Notes: a model not told the origin generated them from the letters alone. A stretch of DNA of 64,000 nucleotides from Scatophagus argus (GCF_020382885.2 NC_058498.1:19187001-19251000), one strand, 5' to 3'. Numbered from the stretch's first letter, positions 1 to 13,697 are shown. Translations and numbers: made by a program.

Positions 1-3000
1 TCCTGCAGGACTGTGAAGATGACGGTGAGACGGCCGCAGGGGGGAGATTGCTCCATTTACTGCAGGTTATTATTTCATTAATAAAATACTGGCCTTGAGC
101 CACCATTTTTTCAGCTGCATACTAAACATTTGAAAAAGACAGAAAGAACTGAAGAATGAGTCAGTTCAGTGCACACAAAGCTTTTACCCAGCATTTGTTT
201 TCCAAATTTGCTAGCTGCGTCCAAGTTTCTTTTGGCTTCTGCATGCTTAATTTGTGTCTGTTCTAAGCTGCCTTTTTCATTTTCACAGTATTCATAATTT
301 GGCATCTGCTTTGGCTTTTAAACTTGAATTGTTTTGAGTAAGGAGCTTTCCACAGACTCTGACAATATACTCATGTTTTCTGTGGAAGTTTAGTATGTTT
401 TCTATTGTAAAGCTTTTCAAGGCATATTCCTCCTTAAACAACAGTATATATGTATATATATATATATGTATATATACATATACACACACACACACACACA
501 CTATATTGCCAAAAGTATTCTCTCACCCATCCAAATAATTGAATTCAGGTGTTTCAAAATCACTTCCATGGCCACAGGTGTATAAAATCAAGCAAGTAGA
601 AGCAGCCTGCATGCCGGCTTCCACAAACATTTGTGAAAGAATGTGCCACTCTCAGGAGCTCAGTGAATTCCAGCGTGGTACTGTGATAGGATGCCACCTG
701 TGCAACAAGTCCAGTTGTGAAATTTCCTTGCTACTAAATATTCCACAGACAACTGTCAGTGCTATTATAATAAAGTAGTAGGGTAGGCCGTGGTAGGTAC
801 GTGGTAGGCCACGTAAAATGACAGAGTGAGGTCAGCGGGTGCTGAGCCACATAGTGTGCAGAGGTCGCCAACTTTCTGCAGAGTCAATCGCTACAGACCT
901 CCAAACCTCATGTGGCCTTCAGATTAGCTCAAGAACACTGTGCAGAGAGCTTCATGGAATGGGTTTCCATGGCCGAGCAGCTGCGTCAAGCCATACATCA
1001 CCAAGTGCAATGGAAAGCGTTGGATGCAGTGGTGTAAAGCACGCCGCCACTGTACTCTAGAGCAGAGGAGACGCGTTCTCTGGAGTGACGAATCACGCTT
1101 CTTCATCTGGCAATCTGATGGACGAGTCTGTTTGGCGGTTGTCAGGAGAATGGTACTTGTCTGACTGCATTGTGCCAAGTGTGACGTTTGGTGGAGGGGG
1201 GATTATGGTATGGGGTTGTTTTTCAGGAGCTGGGCTTGGCCCCTTACTTTCAGTGAAAGGAACTCTGAGATTTTGGACAATCCCATGCTCCCAACTTTCT
1301 GCACAAAGCAAGGTCCATAAAGACATGGATGAGCGACTTTGGTGTGGAAGAACTTGACTGACCTGCATAGAGTCCTGACCTCAACCTGATAGAACACCTT
1401 TGGGATGAATGAGATCAAAGACTGCAAACCAGACCTTCTTGTCCAACATCAGGGTCTGACCTCACAAATGTACTTCTGGAAGAATGGTCAAAAATTCCCA
1501 TAAACACACTCCTAAACCTTGTGGAAAAAGTTGAAGCTGTTATAGCAGCAAAGGGTGGGCTGACATCATATTAAACCCTTTGGATTAAGAATGGGATGTC
1601 ACTTAATTTCATATGCATGTAAAGACAGGTGAACGAATACTTTTGGCAATATAGTATATAATATATAATATATATACTCTGTATATATACTCTTAAGCTG
1701 TGTCCCAAGTCCACACCACATACTAATCCTACGCAGTTTTGACTTAGTAATGTGTTCATATTGAAAAAGTGACAGCTGTCAAAAAAAATTGAAATAATTA
1801 TGTATGGTGGTGGAATGCCTCCAGCAACATCTCTCAGGGATACAGTTTCATAGTCACACAGTTAATATTTTTGCTACCATAATCACTTCCCAAACCCAGC
1901 TAGATTCAATTTACAATTACAGTATATTAACAGAGAAATGTAACAAAACATCACATTTGAGAAATTTGATTCACCAAATGTCTTAAAAAATGTTTTAAGC
2001 AAATCAAAGCTCTTGTCAATCTATTGTCCGGTTGACCTCATAGTTAACTGATTAATTGATTCAGCTTCATGAGAAAGTGTTCCTTCTGCTGGAGTTTAAG
2101 TTCACATATCAGAGAGGCACTTGTCACTGGCTTGTGCTGTCAGATGGCACTGTGATTCACACACATACACCCACATCACACTGAAATGTGCAATTGTCCA
2201 CACACTTTTTGTTTCCCCGTAATATTGAATGAATGCCAGTGAAAGGTTTGTGACAAAATGGAAAAGTTTGCTGTAATCAGAGCTAAGCACTGACTTGTAG
2301 TAGTTCTGTCATATTCATTACCAGTAGGTGCCGAGTGGAGTTACAGCTTTTCCAGATGACATCCATGACTCATGTCATGGAAGTTCATGCTCATTCATGA
2401 GATGACGACAGTCATCTATGCCAGTGTGACCCCAGCAGAGTGATAAATCAGTGTGAAATAATGCACTGGACTGGTGTGTATGTCAGAAACTGTGATCTGC
2501 TGCACAGAATTCACATGAATCAAGCTGTCTTTGACTAATACAGTGTTACCTTCCAAAACAGACAGCCACATACAGAACACGTCACTCTGTGTCGACAGTC
2601 TTGTCTTAAATTAACTTTTGGATAAATTAATGAAAAGGCTACAAACTTAATGTTGGAGCACTGTAAAAATATTTACTGTCTGTTAAATATCGAGAAGCTC
2701 ATAGAGCAGTTTGCATCTCTTTAATCATGACAACACTCAACACGCCATCATGGGGAGACCTTAGCCCCAGCAGTTTTCAACTATTTTCACATTTCATGAC
2801 TTTCCACTCTCTAATAAATCCATCCATCCATTTTCTACACCGGTTTATCCATCAGGGTCGCGGGGGAGCTGGAGCCTATCCCAGCTGGTCGCCAGTCAAT
2901 CGCAGGGCCAACACACAAAGACAGACACCACACACTCTCACACTCACACCTAGAGGCAATTTAGAGTATCCAGTTAACCTAATGTGCATGTTTTTGGTAT

Positions 3001-6000
3001 TGTGGGAGGAAGCCAGGGTACCCGGAGAAAACAGACAGGCACAGGGAGAACATGCAAACTCCACATAGAAGGGCCCAGACCGGGATTCGAACCTGGAACC
3101 CTCTTGCTATGAGGCGACAGTGCTAACCACTGCACCACCGTGCCGCCCTCTTCAATCTGTATTTCCTATCAATGAATTTTTAAGTTCAATGTTTTGGTTT
3201 TGCTGCCCACAGCTTTCCTGTTTTGTTTGAGTCTGACTGCTCTCATCAGCCAACAGATGCAGTAAGCGACTACTGAAGCTGGTCAACATGTGAAGCTTTT
3301 AGCAGCTGAGCAGACAAATATTTTCCATGAGACCAAAGACGGAGCTATAAAGAGAGTAATGTTCGGTTTGTTGTTTGGCCAGAAAAACAACTCCAACTAA
3401 ATGCTAATGTTTCTCTTGTTTTGGCTGGATGTTTAAGGGCAACCATTCATTCATACATGAGGCAAATGAGCTTCTTTATGTGAATATGTGAAACATGTCT
3501 GTTTACTGGTTGGTACTCATTTCCAGTTTATGTTAGTATTTTAAACTTTAAACTTTAAAACTTTTTTAGTATTTTGGCAGTGATAGGCTTAATCAACAGA
3601 GTGTGAACTTGTTTTGAAAGGGCTTGAATGTAAGAGATGTCATTTATATGTTTACATGTTCCATACTGCAGGTGTAAACTTGACAAGTTCCTTTCACATT
3701 GGCTTAACTTAACCCATGTGGACATGTAAGAGTAGATTAAAAGTCCTACCTCCAGGTCATTTCCTGCAGCTGATCGACCTACTGTAAATGGAGTGATAGC
3801 ATCAGGTCCATTCTTCTCCTGCTCATTCCTCTGAGCAACACACTGATTAATCTTCTACTTGTCACACTCACAGCGTACCGAGCAATTTGCATCAAGAGCT
3901 TTCTCCTTAATCTATTCTTCTCTAATCTTGTTCCTCTCCACAAGCTTTTCTTCCCGTTTCCTCCTTTAGATTTGTGCTTTCTGCCAGTGAATGTGGAAGT
4001 GTGAGTTGGTGAACAAAAAAATGGTTAATAGTGTCAGTAGGGATTGATAGTGTCAGCAGCCAGATGTTGATGAGTTCCCTCAAATGAGAGATTGCACTTT
4101 TTGTGTGCAGTACACAGCCAGACTCTCCTCTTTATGGAGGAATAGTTTGGCCTTTGGGGGAATTTGCTTTTTAAAGTATTAAAAAAAGACCTCTCTAATT
4201 TATATGTTATATTTGACACATTATTTTTGTTGGTTGGCAGATTAGTCAACAGTACAGAGGATAGTCACTCAGATTTCTTAGGTGTTGGAGGCACTGTGGT
4301 TGGTCAAAAAACTGCTTCAGCCTAAGCTATTGCCTAAGCTATCATTGTAAACAGTATTTTGCTAATGTTGAATGCATACCACATGTAAAGAATGTAATTT
4401 TGGAGATAGTTGAATGCACCTTTGACAGCACTAAGCTAACTGTTCCATCATCAGAGCAGTTTTAATTGTGTTTTGTCATAATGTTCTTTGTGTGGCTCAC
4501 CTTTTAACAGTTTTTTAAAAAGGATTTTTCTCATCTTCTCTCACCTGTGGAACCCCGCAAAGATTGGGAAATATTGCAGCATTTTGCAGTATCACTGCTA
4601 TCAGCTTTTGACAGATAGTAAATGGCTTGAGCCAGGTACACACCATATCGCATCTGGTGTGAAATATGTACTTGGCTGTTTGCAAATGGCTGCCGGTATT
4701 GTATTCCTCTCTTACCCAGCTCTCTCAAATTCACACTCATTTCACATGTACAGTGTGTTTGTCTCTCATCACAGATTCTGGATGTGCGTAATGTCATGGT
4801 GGTCGTGTCTCGATGGTATGGAGGCATTTTGTTGGGTCCTGACCGCTTCAAACACATCAACAACTGTGCTAGAAACATCCTGGTGGAGGAAGGATACGCT
4901 GCCTCCACGGTGAGAGACTCTCTGGGTCTCTTATGAATCACTCTGTCATGTTCCACTGACACATCATCAGTCAAATTTTACTCTGCTGTCAGGTTTCTGG
5001 TGCTGGTAAACACCTGGTGGTTACTCTCATGTTCCTCTGGTTCTCTCAAAACAAAAATCCAAAAGTCAGAAGAGAAGAGTCTAGTTACAGGTTATAGTGG
5101 GCTATAGAATTATTCTAATAATATAGTGTCACTTCAGTTTGCTTTGTGTACCTGCAGTAACTCTTTAGTAGCTGTCAAATTAGGGATATCGGTGCATTTG
5201 AAGTGTCTTGTTGCCACGTTTTCTGGAGATCAAACACTCTGTCCTCGCTTTCAGCAGCCTGAAGTTAGGTCCAGTCTGCTTTGAAGTTGCCTTTGTGTTC
5301 TGCAAAGTTATTCCATTGATAACACGATTGACCTTTGAGCTGCTGCCACACATAGATTAAAGGTACAGCAATCCTACTCTTAAAAGTATCCTACTTCAAA
5401 ACCCCATCAACTCACTGTAAAAATCAAGACTTGATTTTATTTCCATGCTGACAGTAAAGGCTCGGTTCCCTCTGGACATGAAGCCTGGACTCTATGAAAA
5501 CTAACCAGAGGCCACTGTCTGAGGATAGAAAAATATCAGTTTTATGTGGAAATAATTTTACATCAGATTAAAGAACATGATGCATATGAGCAGAGACCTT
5601 TAACCAGCAACATTTCATAGATGTGCTGTAAAATTTCATGCCAGTCCATTGAATAGTTATTTTTGGGGAGACATTTTCCATGCCTTAACTGGAAGCTGAC
5701 AGTAGAGAGATGACAGCCTGAAAGATGGACTGACATTGCCATCCCCAGCATAATGGGCCGTCCACACACAAAACACTAACTATAATGGTAACTATAATGA
5801 TAATGATGTGAACATCCGCAATGATGAAACAGTGGTGTAAAACACTCGCTGCATGTTCCAGCTGTGTCAGCAGTTTAGCTGTGGGCAAATGGATATTTAT
5901 GACCTGTTACTGCTATATGTTGCACAGAGAAGCAGAAACATGAGGAGTTGGCTGAATTCAACACTCTAAGAGAGTTGTTGTTTCAATTCATAAGATTCAA

Positions 6001-7117
6001 TTTATACCTTCAAATTTTGTTCATACTTAGGAATACGTATGAGTCCTCATCAGTCTATTCTGGCAGTGTTGTGGCAGTTGTGATCGAGGACATCAGTAAG
6101 GACAAAACAAACTTCAGAGACCCCATCAGTCCCAAAGACTGTTTAGCAGTGTGTCTCAGGTAAAATGACACTTTTTTTTATCTGTAATTTGCAGCCTAAT
6201 AACACGTTAACCGATATAAGCTTTTAATAAACTGACAGTCAAGACAGTGTGTTAAGCATAGACCATCTGAAAAGTGTTTCCTAAATGCCATCAACTAGCT
6301 TACATAAAAGAACTCAACTCCTTTTAGAAACCAGTATTATAAGCACTACATGGATGGGTTTTATTCGACTGTCGATGTTCAGTAAATTGCTGCGAAAGTG
6401 TCGGATAGAGTGAAAAAGTGATTGGTATGGATTCTGCCATCCCCTTAAGTTAGGATGATGCTTAAAACAAAATATTTATAGTTGTTGTAGTAGTTACTTT
6501 TGATGATGTGGACAGCTCTTAATGCTGCAGATGTGACTAGATATGCAGCATTTAATTGGTGAAAAGATGTTGTTGAGGTACAAAGAAAGACAAGTCTTGG
6601 AGATATGAGGTATGAAGGGTCTGTATGCATACTAATTTCTTCCCCACATTTGGCATTTTGCTCTACGAAACAGTGTTATTATTTTTGCTTGCTGTTTATC
6701 CAAGCTGTTAAAGTGTTAGGAGATTTACACGTTGACGGCCTGGATTGTCACAGCAATAATCAGTAGAGGATGTTTTAGAGTACTTATGAATGCAATGTTT
6801 AGTTTGATGCAATTACTGGAATACATTAAAACAGTATGGTGCGTGCCAATCAGTACATTGTAATTTGCACATTTCAATAAGGCGGGGAAACACAGCGGGA
6901 GCAGGAGGCAAAAATGTCTGTCAAAAATTGAGGCATATGCTTTAAAACAGCACTTAAATATTAAACACGGAAAAAGCTTTGGCACCATTAAGTGGAGTGC
7001 TAATGTAAGATAATCATTAGTCTTTTAATTCTCTAATCCTTTCCTCTTCTTTTACAGGATGATGCCACCAAATCAGGAGGGAAGACCAAAAGGCCAAAAA
7101 TCAAGAAAACAAAATGA
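1..7117 (+). CDS. impact: IMPACT (RWD/UPF0029 protein), 3' part, last three coding exons
   Basis: IMPACT binds GCN1 in the cytoplasm and so blocks activation of the eIF2alpha kinase GCN2. Three coding exons are visible: 1-65 (entered mid-exon), 4775-4909 and 7058-7117 (stop TGA 7115-7117), joined by GT-AG introns with consistent phase. Exon 1 reads [14 protein letters not shown] and exon 2 reads [21 protein letters not shown], the signature of the C-terminal UPF0029 ancient domain, nearly identical to human IMPACT as I recall it. The last exon encodes a short Lys-rich tail ([13 protein letters not shown]), as in the family. The N-terminal RWD domain and start codon lie left of the window. The first intron contains a Tc1-like relic and a fish interspersed repeat. 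A polyadenylation signal AATAAA lies at 7713-7718. The next gene downstream is the histamine receptor, as in human. Confidence 0.93.
445..500. repeat. TA/CA microsatellite
   Basis: A run of alternating (ta/tg)n followed by (ca)n directly abuts the Tc1-like left terminus. Confidence 0.85.
500..1655 (+). mobile_element. Degenerate Tc1-like DNA transposon in impact intron
   Basis: Terminal inverted repeats are visible: CTATATTGCCAAAAGTATTC at 501-520 and its complement ending near 1655. Between them lie pieces of a Tc1/mariner transposase in shifting frames. The stretch around 940-1164 carries [14 protein letters not shown] and the one around 1085-1357 carries [18 protein letters not shown], parts of the DDE catalytic domain. 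Frame changes and an internal deletion near 1300 mean no transposase can be made. The left end abuts an AT/AC microsatellite (445-500), so a TA target duplication cannot be read there. Confidence 0.9.
2817..3147 (+). repeat. Teleost interspersed repeat ('catccatccattttct' family)
   Basis: This begins with catccatccattttctacac, continues through cagggtcgcgggggagctgg and gcaatttagagtatccagtt, and ends at accactgcaccaccgtgccg. It is a widely dispersed fish repeat, often described as the tail of a non-LTR element. The match is from memory and the family name was not checked. Shorter diverged pieces of the same family occur near 54.6, 55.75 and 62.1 kb. Confidence 0.8.
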
Positions 7118-7712
7118 ATTCCAGTTGAAAAAAAGAACTTTTATTAAAAAAAGGAAAGAGAAATTTTTTAATTGTTTTTAGCTGACTCTGGTACCTCTAC
7201 AATTACAGATAATTTATGCAGAATCATTACAGTATCAGAAGGTCTTTGTTATTTCAACTGCTCGCTTTAACTATTCAATTTTCAATTCAATTCAAACCGT
7301 GAGCAGGACCCGCTCGCAAGGAAGAACCATCCTGCTGATAGTCGGATAGAAGAACGACATGGCACGATAGTATCAACGACTATAATTGATATTGTATCAG
7401 TCTGAGTGAGAGGCCTTGAAATGAAATGTTTACAGTTTTCATTAAAGCAAACCATGAGATTTGGACAGAAGATATTGCAGCAGAACATGGTACTTCTTTA
7501 TCTTCATCAGTGTCCCCTAGGATTATAGATGAAGTTTGTTAGGAAAAAAAAACAGAATCATTGCACAACCGAATAAATGATTTTGTCCAGAAGGACACAA
7601 ATCACATTTTTCACCATTAATTTTAAATGTCATGCTGTTTCTGTCTTGATGTTGATGCATAACTTTTTGTTCTTATAAGCATTAATTCAACCTTGAGCCA
7701 AATCCAAGTGTG

Positions 7713-7718
7713 AATAAA
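7713..7718 (+). terminator. impact polyadenylation signal (AATAAA)
   Basis: Canonical AATAAA about 600 bp after the impact stop codon. Another AATAAA at 7572-7577 could serve instead. Confidence 0.5.
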
Positions 7719-8407
7719 ATTCATATGCAATACATTCAGCGTTGCAAGAAATATGACAAGATATCGCCACTTAAACAAATTCAAGTTCATTGAGTTTCAC
7801 TGTCATAAACGCTCTCACACTCACACATAATTCACATGTCTGTGTTCTCCAATGTGTTTGATATGCACTTGAAAACCACTAAATTTTCAGCTTTTCACAG
7901 TTGTGTGTTCTCTCAGAGCATTTACCTCACATTGGCTCCTGTGGGATTTTGCCTTACCTCTCCATTCTGGTGTCACTCGATCCCTGGAAAGACACGGTCT
8001 GCATATTAACCACTCCAGGGTTGGCTTTAGGCAGCAGGCGACTGCTTTCTAAAAATACCCGGTGCTCATTTGTGCCCTTGTCAGTTTGGTTTTCACAACC
8101 AAAAACCCACAATGCAGATGTAAAGAAGTTAACTCTCACCTGTTTCTCATATCCTTTGGGAACACAATGCAAAGCTTTATCCAAAAAAGACATTTTTTTT
8201 TATTACGAACGCAAATTACACAACAGGCTGAGATTCCTGAGATTCCCCCCATGTCTGTGTACAAAACTGCCTGCTTGTTTCAGCCACTGAGAATAATTAC
8301 AGCTAATTCACTTAGCAGAGAGTTGTTGCTCCCTGACAAGGTATCATCACACTCCATCATCTCAACCCTTAATCATGTTTTTGGTTTGGGAAGAACTCAT
8401 GGAGCTA

Positions 8408-8450
8408 AATAATAACTAAGTCCAGTTGCATTCGATTGAATTTCCTTGAG
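8408..8450 (+). repeat. Short Penelope-like retroelement fragment
   Basis: The stretch aactaagtccagttgcattc plus the following bases matches, on the opposite strand, the sequence at about 61802-61845. That region is part of a Penelope-like element remnant, so this is a second, very short fragment of the same family. Confidence 0.5.
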
Positions 8451-9626
8451 AAAAGCCAGAGTTACTCTACATCAGCCAGTGAACAGCTGTAAGTAAACAC
8501 AGAACACAGTACAGCAGCTAACCATCATAATCAAGTGTATGCAGCTTACTTTTGAAGTTAGGTGGTTTTGGAGGATTTTTTGGTTATTGTTGTAATTTTG
8601 AAATCGAAATGTTTGAAATTTCTATAATGAAATAAAAATTGACTTGATAATTTGTTTTATCAAAGTAAGAATGATTATTGTTTCATAATGAGTTGAGTTT
8701 TAATAATGTATTAAATTATGACAAGTGTGTTGGTTCATTTATATATTTTACACAATTTATTTAAATGGTTATTTATTTCATAGTATTCATTGATTTGATA
8801 TTGATCATTACATAAGTAAAAACAGGAAATGTGTTGATTGGTTATGAGCTATAATCTTGAAGAAACATCCGATTGAGAAGAGTGTTCCCCATGTCTTCAG
8901 TCATTGTAAAGTGGACTTGTCAGTGACCTCTGAATCACATGACTGAATCACTGAATTTGATATCTTGGTCAAAGCTAAAATAATATCTCTCTGCTGATGA
9001 TGATGACTGATTCAGATCAATTCATCTCAGTCTGCTCCATGCGTCTGGACCACTTCACCTTTTGATTGCAGACTTCGGTCTTTGATCGGTTGCTGGGCGG
9101 ACAAAGAAGCAAAATGTCAAGTCCAGTAATCACCTGGATAAGACCGGAATTTCTTTTGCCTCCAAAGTAAAAGCGCAAGAATTTGACACCTCTTTGTCTC
9201 TCACACAAGTATTTGCGAGTATGTGTTTTGGATGTTTTTGTTCTGGTGAACAACTGAGCTATTGTTGTTTAAGATGGACTTGTTTGTAGACATTTCAACT
9301 CTCAGTTCAATTTTGGCTGCCCTTTGTGGATTTGAATATTATATTCTGTAAAGGGGTGTGTTGAGAACTCAGTCCATGTAATCTAAGACTTATTAATGCT
9401 AATATCTTCAGAAATGCAGTCCTTTTTAAAGTTTTTGATAGCATTCGCCCTTATCAATAACGTAGCAGTAATAATCGTATTTTGAAAACATAACCGGATA
9501 TGGTATTTATTTTCTAGTGTGGCAGTCTTCCCATTGGTGACAAAAGCAAATATTCGCTCCTCGGCACACGCACATCGAGCACTGTTAATAAATCATCTGA
9601 CCAGAGAGGAGGCATTACCCAGAGGA

Positions 9627-9632
9627 TATATA
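9627..9632 (+). promoter_or_regulatory. Possible TATA element upstream of hrh4
   Basis: TATATA lies about 200 bp before the receptor ATG. It is placed plausibly for a short 5' UTR, but nothing else confirms it. Confidence 0.25.
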
Positions 9633-9825
9633 GTTATTGATATTTAAAAAAAGCTTTCCTTTAAACTTGTAGTTCCTAATCACAGAACTCCTCCCGGGAA
9701 AATGGAAGATTTGGGAAAAGTGTTTTCATTTATTCACAGGTTCTCAGTCATGTTTGACTCCTTGGTAAAGTGGAGCGGAACGTTTAATCGCGTAATTGGA
9801 CTAGTTCGTTGTTTCAGTGCGTGAG

Positions 9826-10617
9826 ATGAAAAAGGTCTACGATGATTTTGGCTTTGAATTAACTATGGGCGCGCATATTCTGGAGTCCAACTCCAGCGGC
9901 AACTTGACTCCTGCGGTGTCTGAGGCTGGGACCGTCCTCCCGGGCTACCTGGCGGTGATCTTATCGGTCCTCATGGTGACTCTAGTAGTCGTTGTGGTGG
10001 CTGGAAACGCGCTGGTCATCATGGCTTTTATTGTGGATAAAACCTTGAGAAATCAAAGCAACTACTTCTTCTTGAACCTTGCTATATCTGATTTTCTAGT
10101 GGGTGAGTTGGTGCAATTTCTTCTTCATCTTTGTGTCTCCTCTGTCAGTTCGCTCAGATTTGACTCTTTCAAATCTTTTGTTCCTCTCTGTGAATGAAAC
10201 CCTGCCAAAAGGCTATTTGTACACGCCCCAAACACGCTGTAATTTCTCTTGAGCATAATTATAGTGAAACACTGCTGTTCATTGACGAGTTTATGGTGAC
10301 CTTAACATCGTGTACTCTTCATTTAGGCATTGCATCACCATGGAGTATTGTGTTTTATATTTGTATGGCATTTACACCCATCTCATTGTGCTGGTCTGCA
10401 GCCATAGATACATTACACTCCTCTCTTAGATGAAATAACTAATGCAGACTGCTCTTGTTCCTGAAATGTTTTACACTTCATCTCTGCAGGGGTCTGTGCT
10501 TGTGACGAGCAGTAGTCTAACCAGTCATTTGTTGGCCACATGTAATGGGTCACAGATCCCGTCTGCCAGGAGGTCTGGAGAGGTCTGAATGTTAATAGAA
10601 AATTGGTTGAATTATCA

Positions 10618-10652
<35 letters not shown>

Positions 10653-13455
10653 TTCCAGGTGCCTTCTGCATCCCGGTGTACATCCCGTACAACCTGACAG
10701 GCCGATGGATGCTGGGCAAGGGTCTCTGCAAGGTGTGGCTGGTCATGGACTACCTGCTCTGCACTGCCTCCGTCTTCAATATTGTCCTCATTAGTTATGA
10801 CCGCTTCCTGTCAGTCACAAGAGCAGTAAGTACAGGCTGTGGAGGCGCTCATAACCACACACACAAACGCACACACATGCAACTGACATACTACCTCAAG
10901 CATTCTAAACTGTGTCACTCTCGAGGGCAGTTTGCTCTGCAGCGAAGTCATTGACATTCATGGCTTTACTCCTTTACAAGTGTGTCTGGTTTTAATCTAT
11001 AAGTTTGAGGACTCAGTTTGAACACAGCCTGGATTGTATGGTTAATTTGGTATGGAAATATTTTAAATACAAATGGCAGCACTGTGTATGGATGAATACG
11101 ATTCACTTAAAGGGGCACTCCACTGATTTTAAACACACTCTTGAGAAGTGCTACTCCACCTATCCTATCCTAACAGTTTAAGGCTTCCAGTTGCTCTGAA
11201 GAAGCTTTTCAAAATTTGAAAAAAATGTCAATATGACATCATCAGAGTTGTTTATTTTCTCATCTCATGTTGGGATTGACTCAAAATTTTTACCATTTTT
11301 TAAGTGGCTTAGGTTTTGGAAGAAGCGGACACATAGGAGGAAGGGAGGGTCGAATGAAACATGCTATGCATTGAGGGAAATGTAGGCTTTAGGATTTTTG
11401 GAGGTTGACTCATATTTGTCTTTAAATTCATGATATCTTGCTCTCTACTGCTTTGAGTTTGTCCATTCTTTATTACATTTTGTCTAATGTGAGTCTTACT
11501 GTGTGAAATATGAAATGAAAAACTGAATAGCTGGAGTGGGCTTTAACTAGAACATAAATGTTCAGATATTTATTTCACCTTTTAGTTTTATGCTAGTTGA
11601 CCATTTTTTCACAGTGCTCTACATGTGGCCACTACCGATCATCATGTATAAAATTTCTTTCCAAACTTAAAAGTTCAGATCACTGAGACAGCACGTTCAC
11701 TTGTGTTTTAAATGCATAAAAATGAAAAGTCTCAAGTAGATAATCTACATGGTCTCACTGCTTGTGTTTCTTGTGTTGAAAATGAAGATTTAGCTGCTTA
11801 CTAAGCAGTGTGGTAGATGGTTGGATATCAGTGAAATAGTATAAAGTATTATTTATTCATTCATTAATTTTTGATGTGTAGTGAGAAGGATTTCTGTAAT
11901 TTAAAATGGAATTGGGGGCGGGTCTCCAGCTTTTGTGATGACCACTCCAGACTTTGGCCAGAATCACTTATTAGCATCATGAAGTGGCTCTATTTCAATA
12001 TTTATTGACTCAGACAAGTGGATTTGTTGAAGTTGCTCTTTCACCAGGGTCACATTAGCAACAGCATTGTCTCACGATGACATACCCAGCTGTTGCAAAC
12101 ACAGAGACATTTGATGGTTTATTCCTATACAAGGGTGTCCAGGTTTAATTTATAATTTTGAAACAAAAAAAGATCAAAAACAACAACAATAACAAAAGAC
12201 AGAGAGCACTGAGTAGTGGAGCCCTGCTGAATGATGGAATTTAGATTTTACGGAGGAGGTGAAGTGAAAATGGAGCAAGTGCAAAGATAATGAGTGACGG
12301 GCGATGACGAGAGACGGGAGGATCGGGCGAAACCAGATGTCTCTTTCACACTCTTGTGTTGCATCAGTGAATGTGGCTCTCAGCCTGACATTCCCCTTCT
12401 CTCTTTGGCTTCAGTGACACTCTGAGGAATAGTGAGTAGATTTTATTTACAGCATTTCTCTGCTGCTCTGTGGCTGCACAATACAAACAGGGCATCATTT
12501 GAACCATGCGCTCCGAGCAGAGCCAGCTGCAGCCGTAAATGGAACAGCGTTATTTTGCATCAATGTGAATCACACTTGTGCCTGTCTTTTGACACAGGTT
12601 AAATACAGAGCTCAGCGAAACATGACCCGCCAGGCTGTGTTTAAGATGGTGGCGGTGTGGGTACTGGCCTTCCTCCTCTACGGTCCTGCCATCATCTTCT
12701 GGGAGACCATCGTCGGCCAGAGTGTCGTCCCGGCACACGAGTGCTACGCCGAGTTTTATTTCACCTGGTACTTCCTGCTCAGCGCTTCTACCTTTGAGTT
12801 CTTCACCCCGTTTGTGTCTGTGGCGTTCTTCAACCTCAGCATTTACCTGAACATCCATCGCAGGAACAAGAATGGAGGCGCCTGTGCTGAGGACGACGCC
12901 AAGACGCAGAGGATCGGTAAGAAGCGCAGAGATGGAGGTGGCTGGTCTGTGTTTTTTGTCAAGACTCGGAAGGTATCGTCCAGCGAGCATACTGCTATCT
13001 CTGCAGTTATCGAGGACGACGATGTCCTGTCCCCTTCCTCCAGTGGGGACCCTAATACAAGTCAGATATTCATGCAGAGGGAGAAGTTCTCTCCCAACAG
13101 AAAAAACTCCAGGCTGTTTCAGCACACGGCCTCCTGCATGGCACCTGGCCGTAGAACACAGGGATCTCGACTTTCACGGGACAAAAAGATTGCCAAATCT
13201 TTAGCCATTATTGTGTGCACTTTTGGGATTTGCTGGGCTCCATACACTCTACTAATGATTATTCGCGCCGCCTGTAGTGGTGCTTGTGTGGCGAACTACT
13301 GGTACGATATTACATTCTGGCTTCTGTGGCTGAATTCTGCCATCAACCCGTTCTTGTACCCTCTGTGCCACAGCAGCTTTCGAAGGGCTTTCTCAAAGAT
13401 CTTGTGTCCTAAAAGACAATCAGTCCAGCCTCAGATTGAGGCTCAGTCGTGTTAG
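9826..13455 (+). CDS. hrh4: Histamine H3/H4-type receptor (class A GPCR), complete
   Basis: Gi-coupled plasma-membrane receptor for histamine. Coding exons are 9826-10102, 10659-10825 and 12598-13455, giving 433 residues. ATG 9826 was chosen as the first in-frame ATG; ATG 9865 (residue 14) is an alternative. N-glycosylation site NSS is at 22-24. Seven membrane segments are readable. Key residues: N61 (TM1), D123 (amine-binding Asp of TM3), C116 and C197 (disulfide pair), YDRF in place of DRY, E215 in STFEFFTP (TM5 Glu that contacts the imidazole), CWAPY at 360-364 and NPFLY at 398-402. The third intracellular loop is long and Ser-rich, as in H3/H4 receptors. By residue similarity the protein is closer to mammalian H3. 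By position, directly after impact, it sits at the HRH4 locus, hence the symbol. The H3 versus H4 label is therefore uncertain, but the subfamily is not. AATAAA is at 13698-13703. Confidence 0.92.
10622..10648. repeat. (TG)n microsatellite immediately before an hrh4 splice acceptor
   Basis: The run of about 13 TG units ends roughly 10 bp before the acceptor AG at 10657-10658 and so occupies the usual polypyrimidine position. Confidence 0.85.
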
Positions 13456-13697
13456 ATGAACTCAATTGCACTTTCATGCTTTATGAATGCAGTAACTGTT
13501 GTCGGTCAAACACTGTAAAAAAAAACAACAAAACAAAACATATATATATATATATATTACTGTTCTTCCATCCAAAACAAACAAACAAAAAAAATCTAGT
13601 TATCAAAAGTAAGAGCTGTTTGCATTAAAGTGTCTTGTGCGAGGATTATCACATCATATATGACAGCAATATGACAATTCATACAGTGATGGCAAAA

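Noticed and set aside
2727..3068. 113-residue plus-strand ORF
   Set aside because: Lies in the fish interspersed repeat 2817-3147; the frame is fortuitous.
4531..4974. 147-residue minus-strand and overlapping 141-residue plus-strand ORFs
   Set aside because: They overlap the impact exon 4775-4909 in other frames and do not resemble known proteins.
12550..13125. 191-residue minus-strand ORF
   Set aside because: Antisense shadow of hrh4 exon 3, with no homology or splice context of its own.
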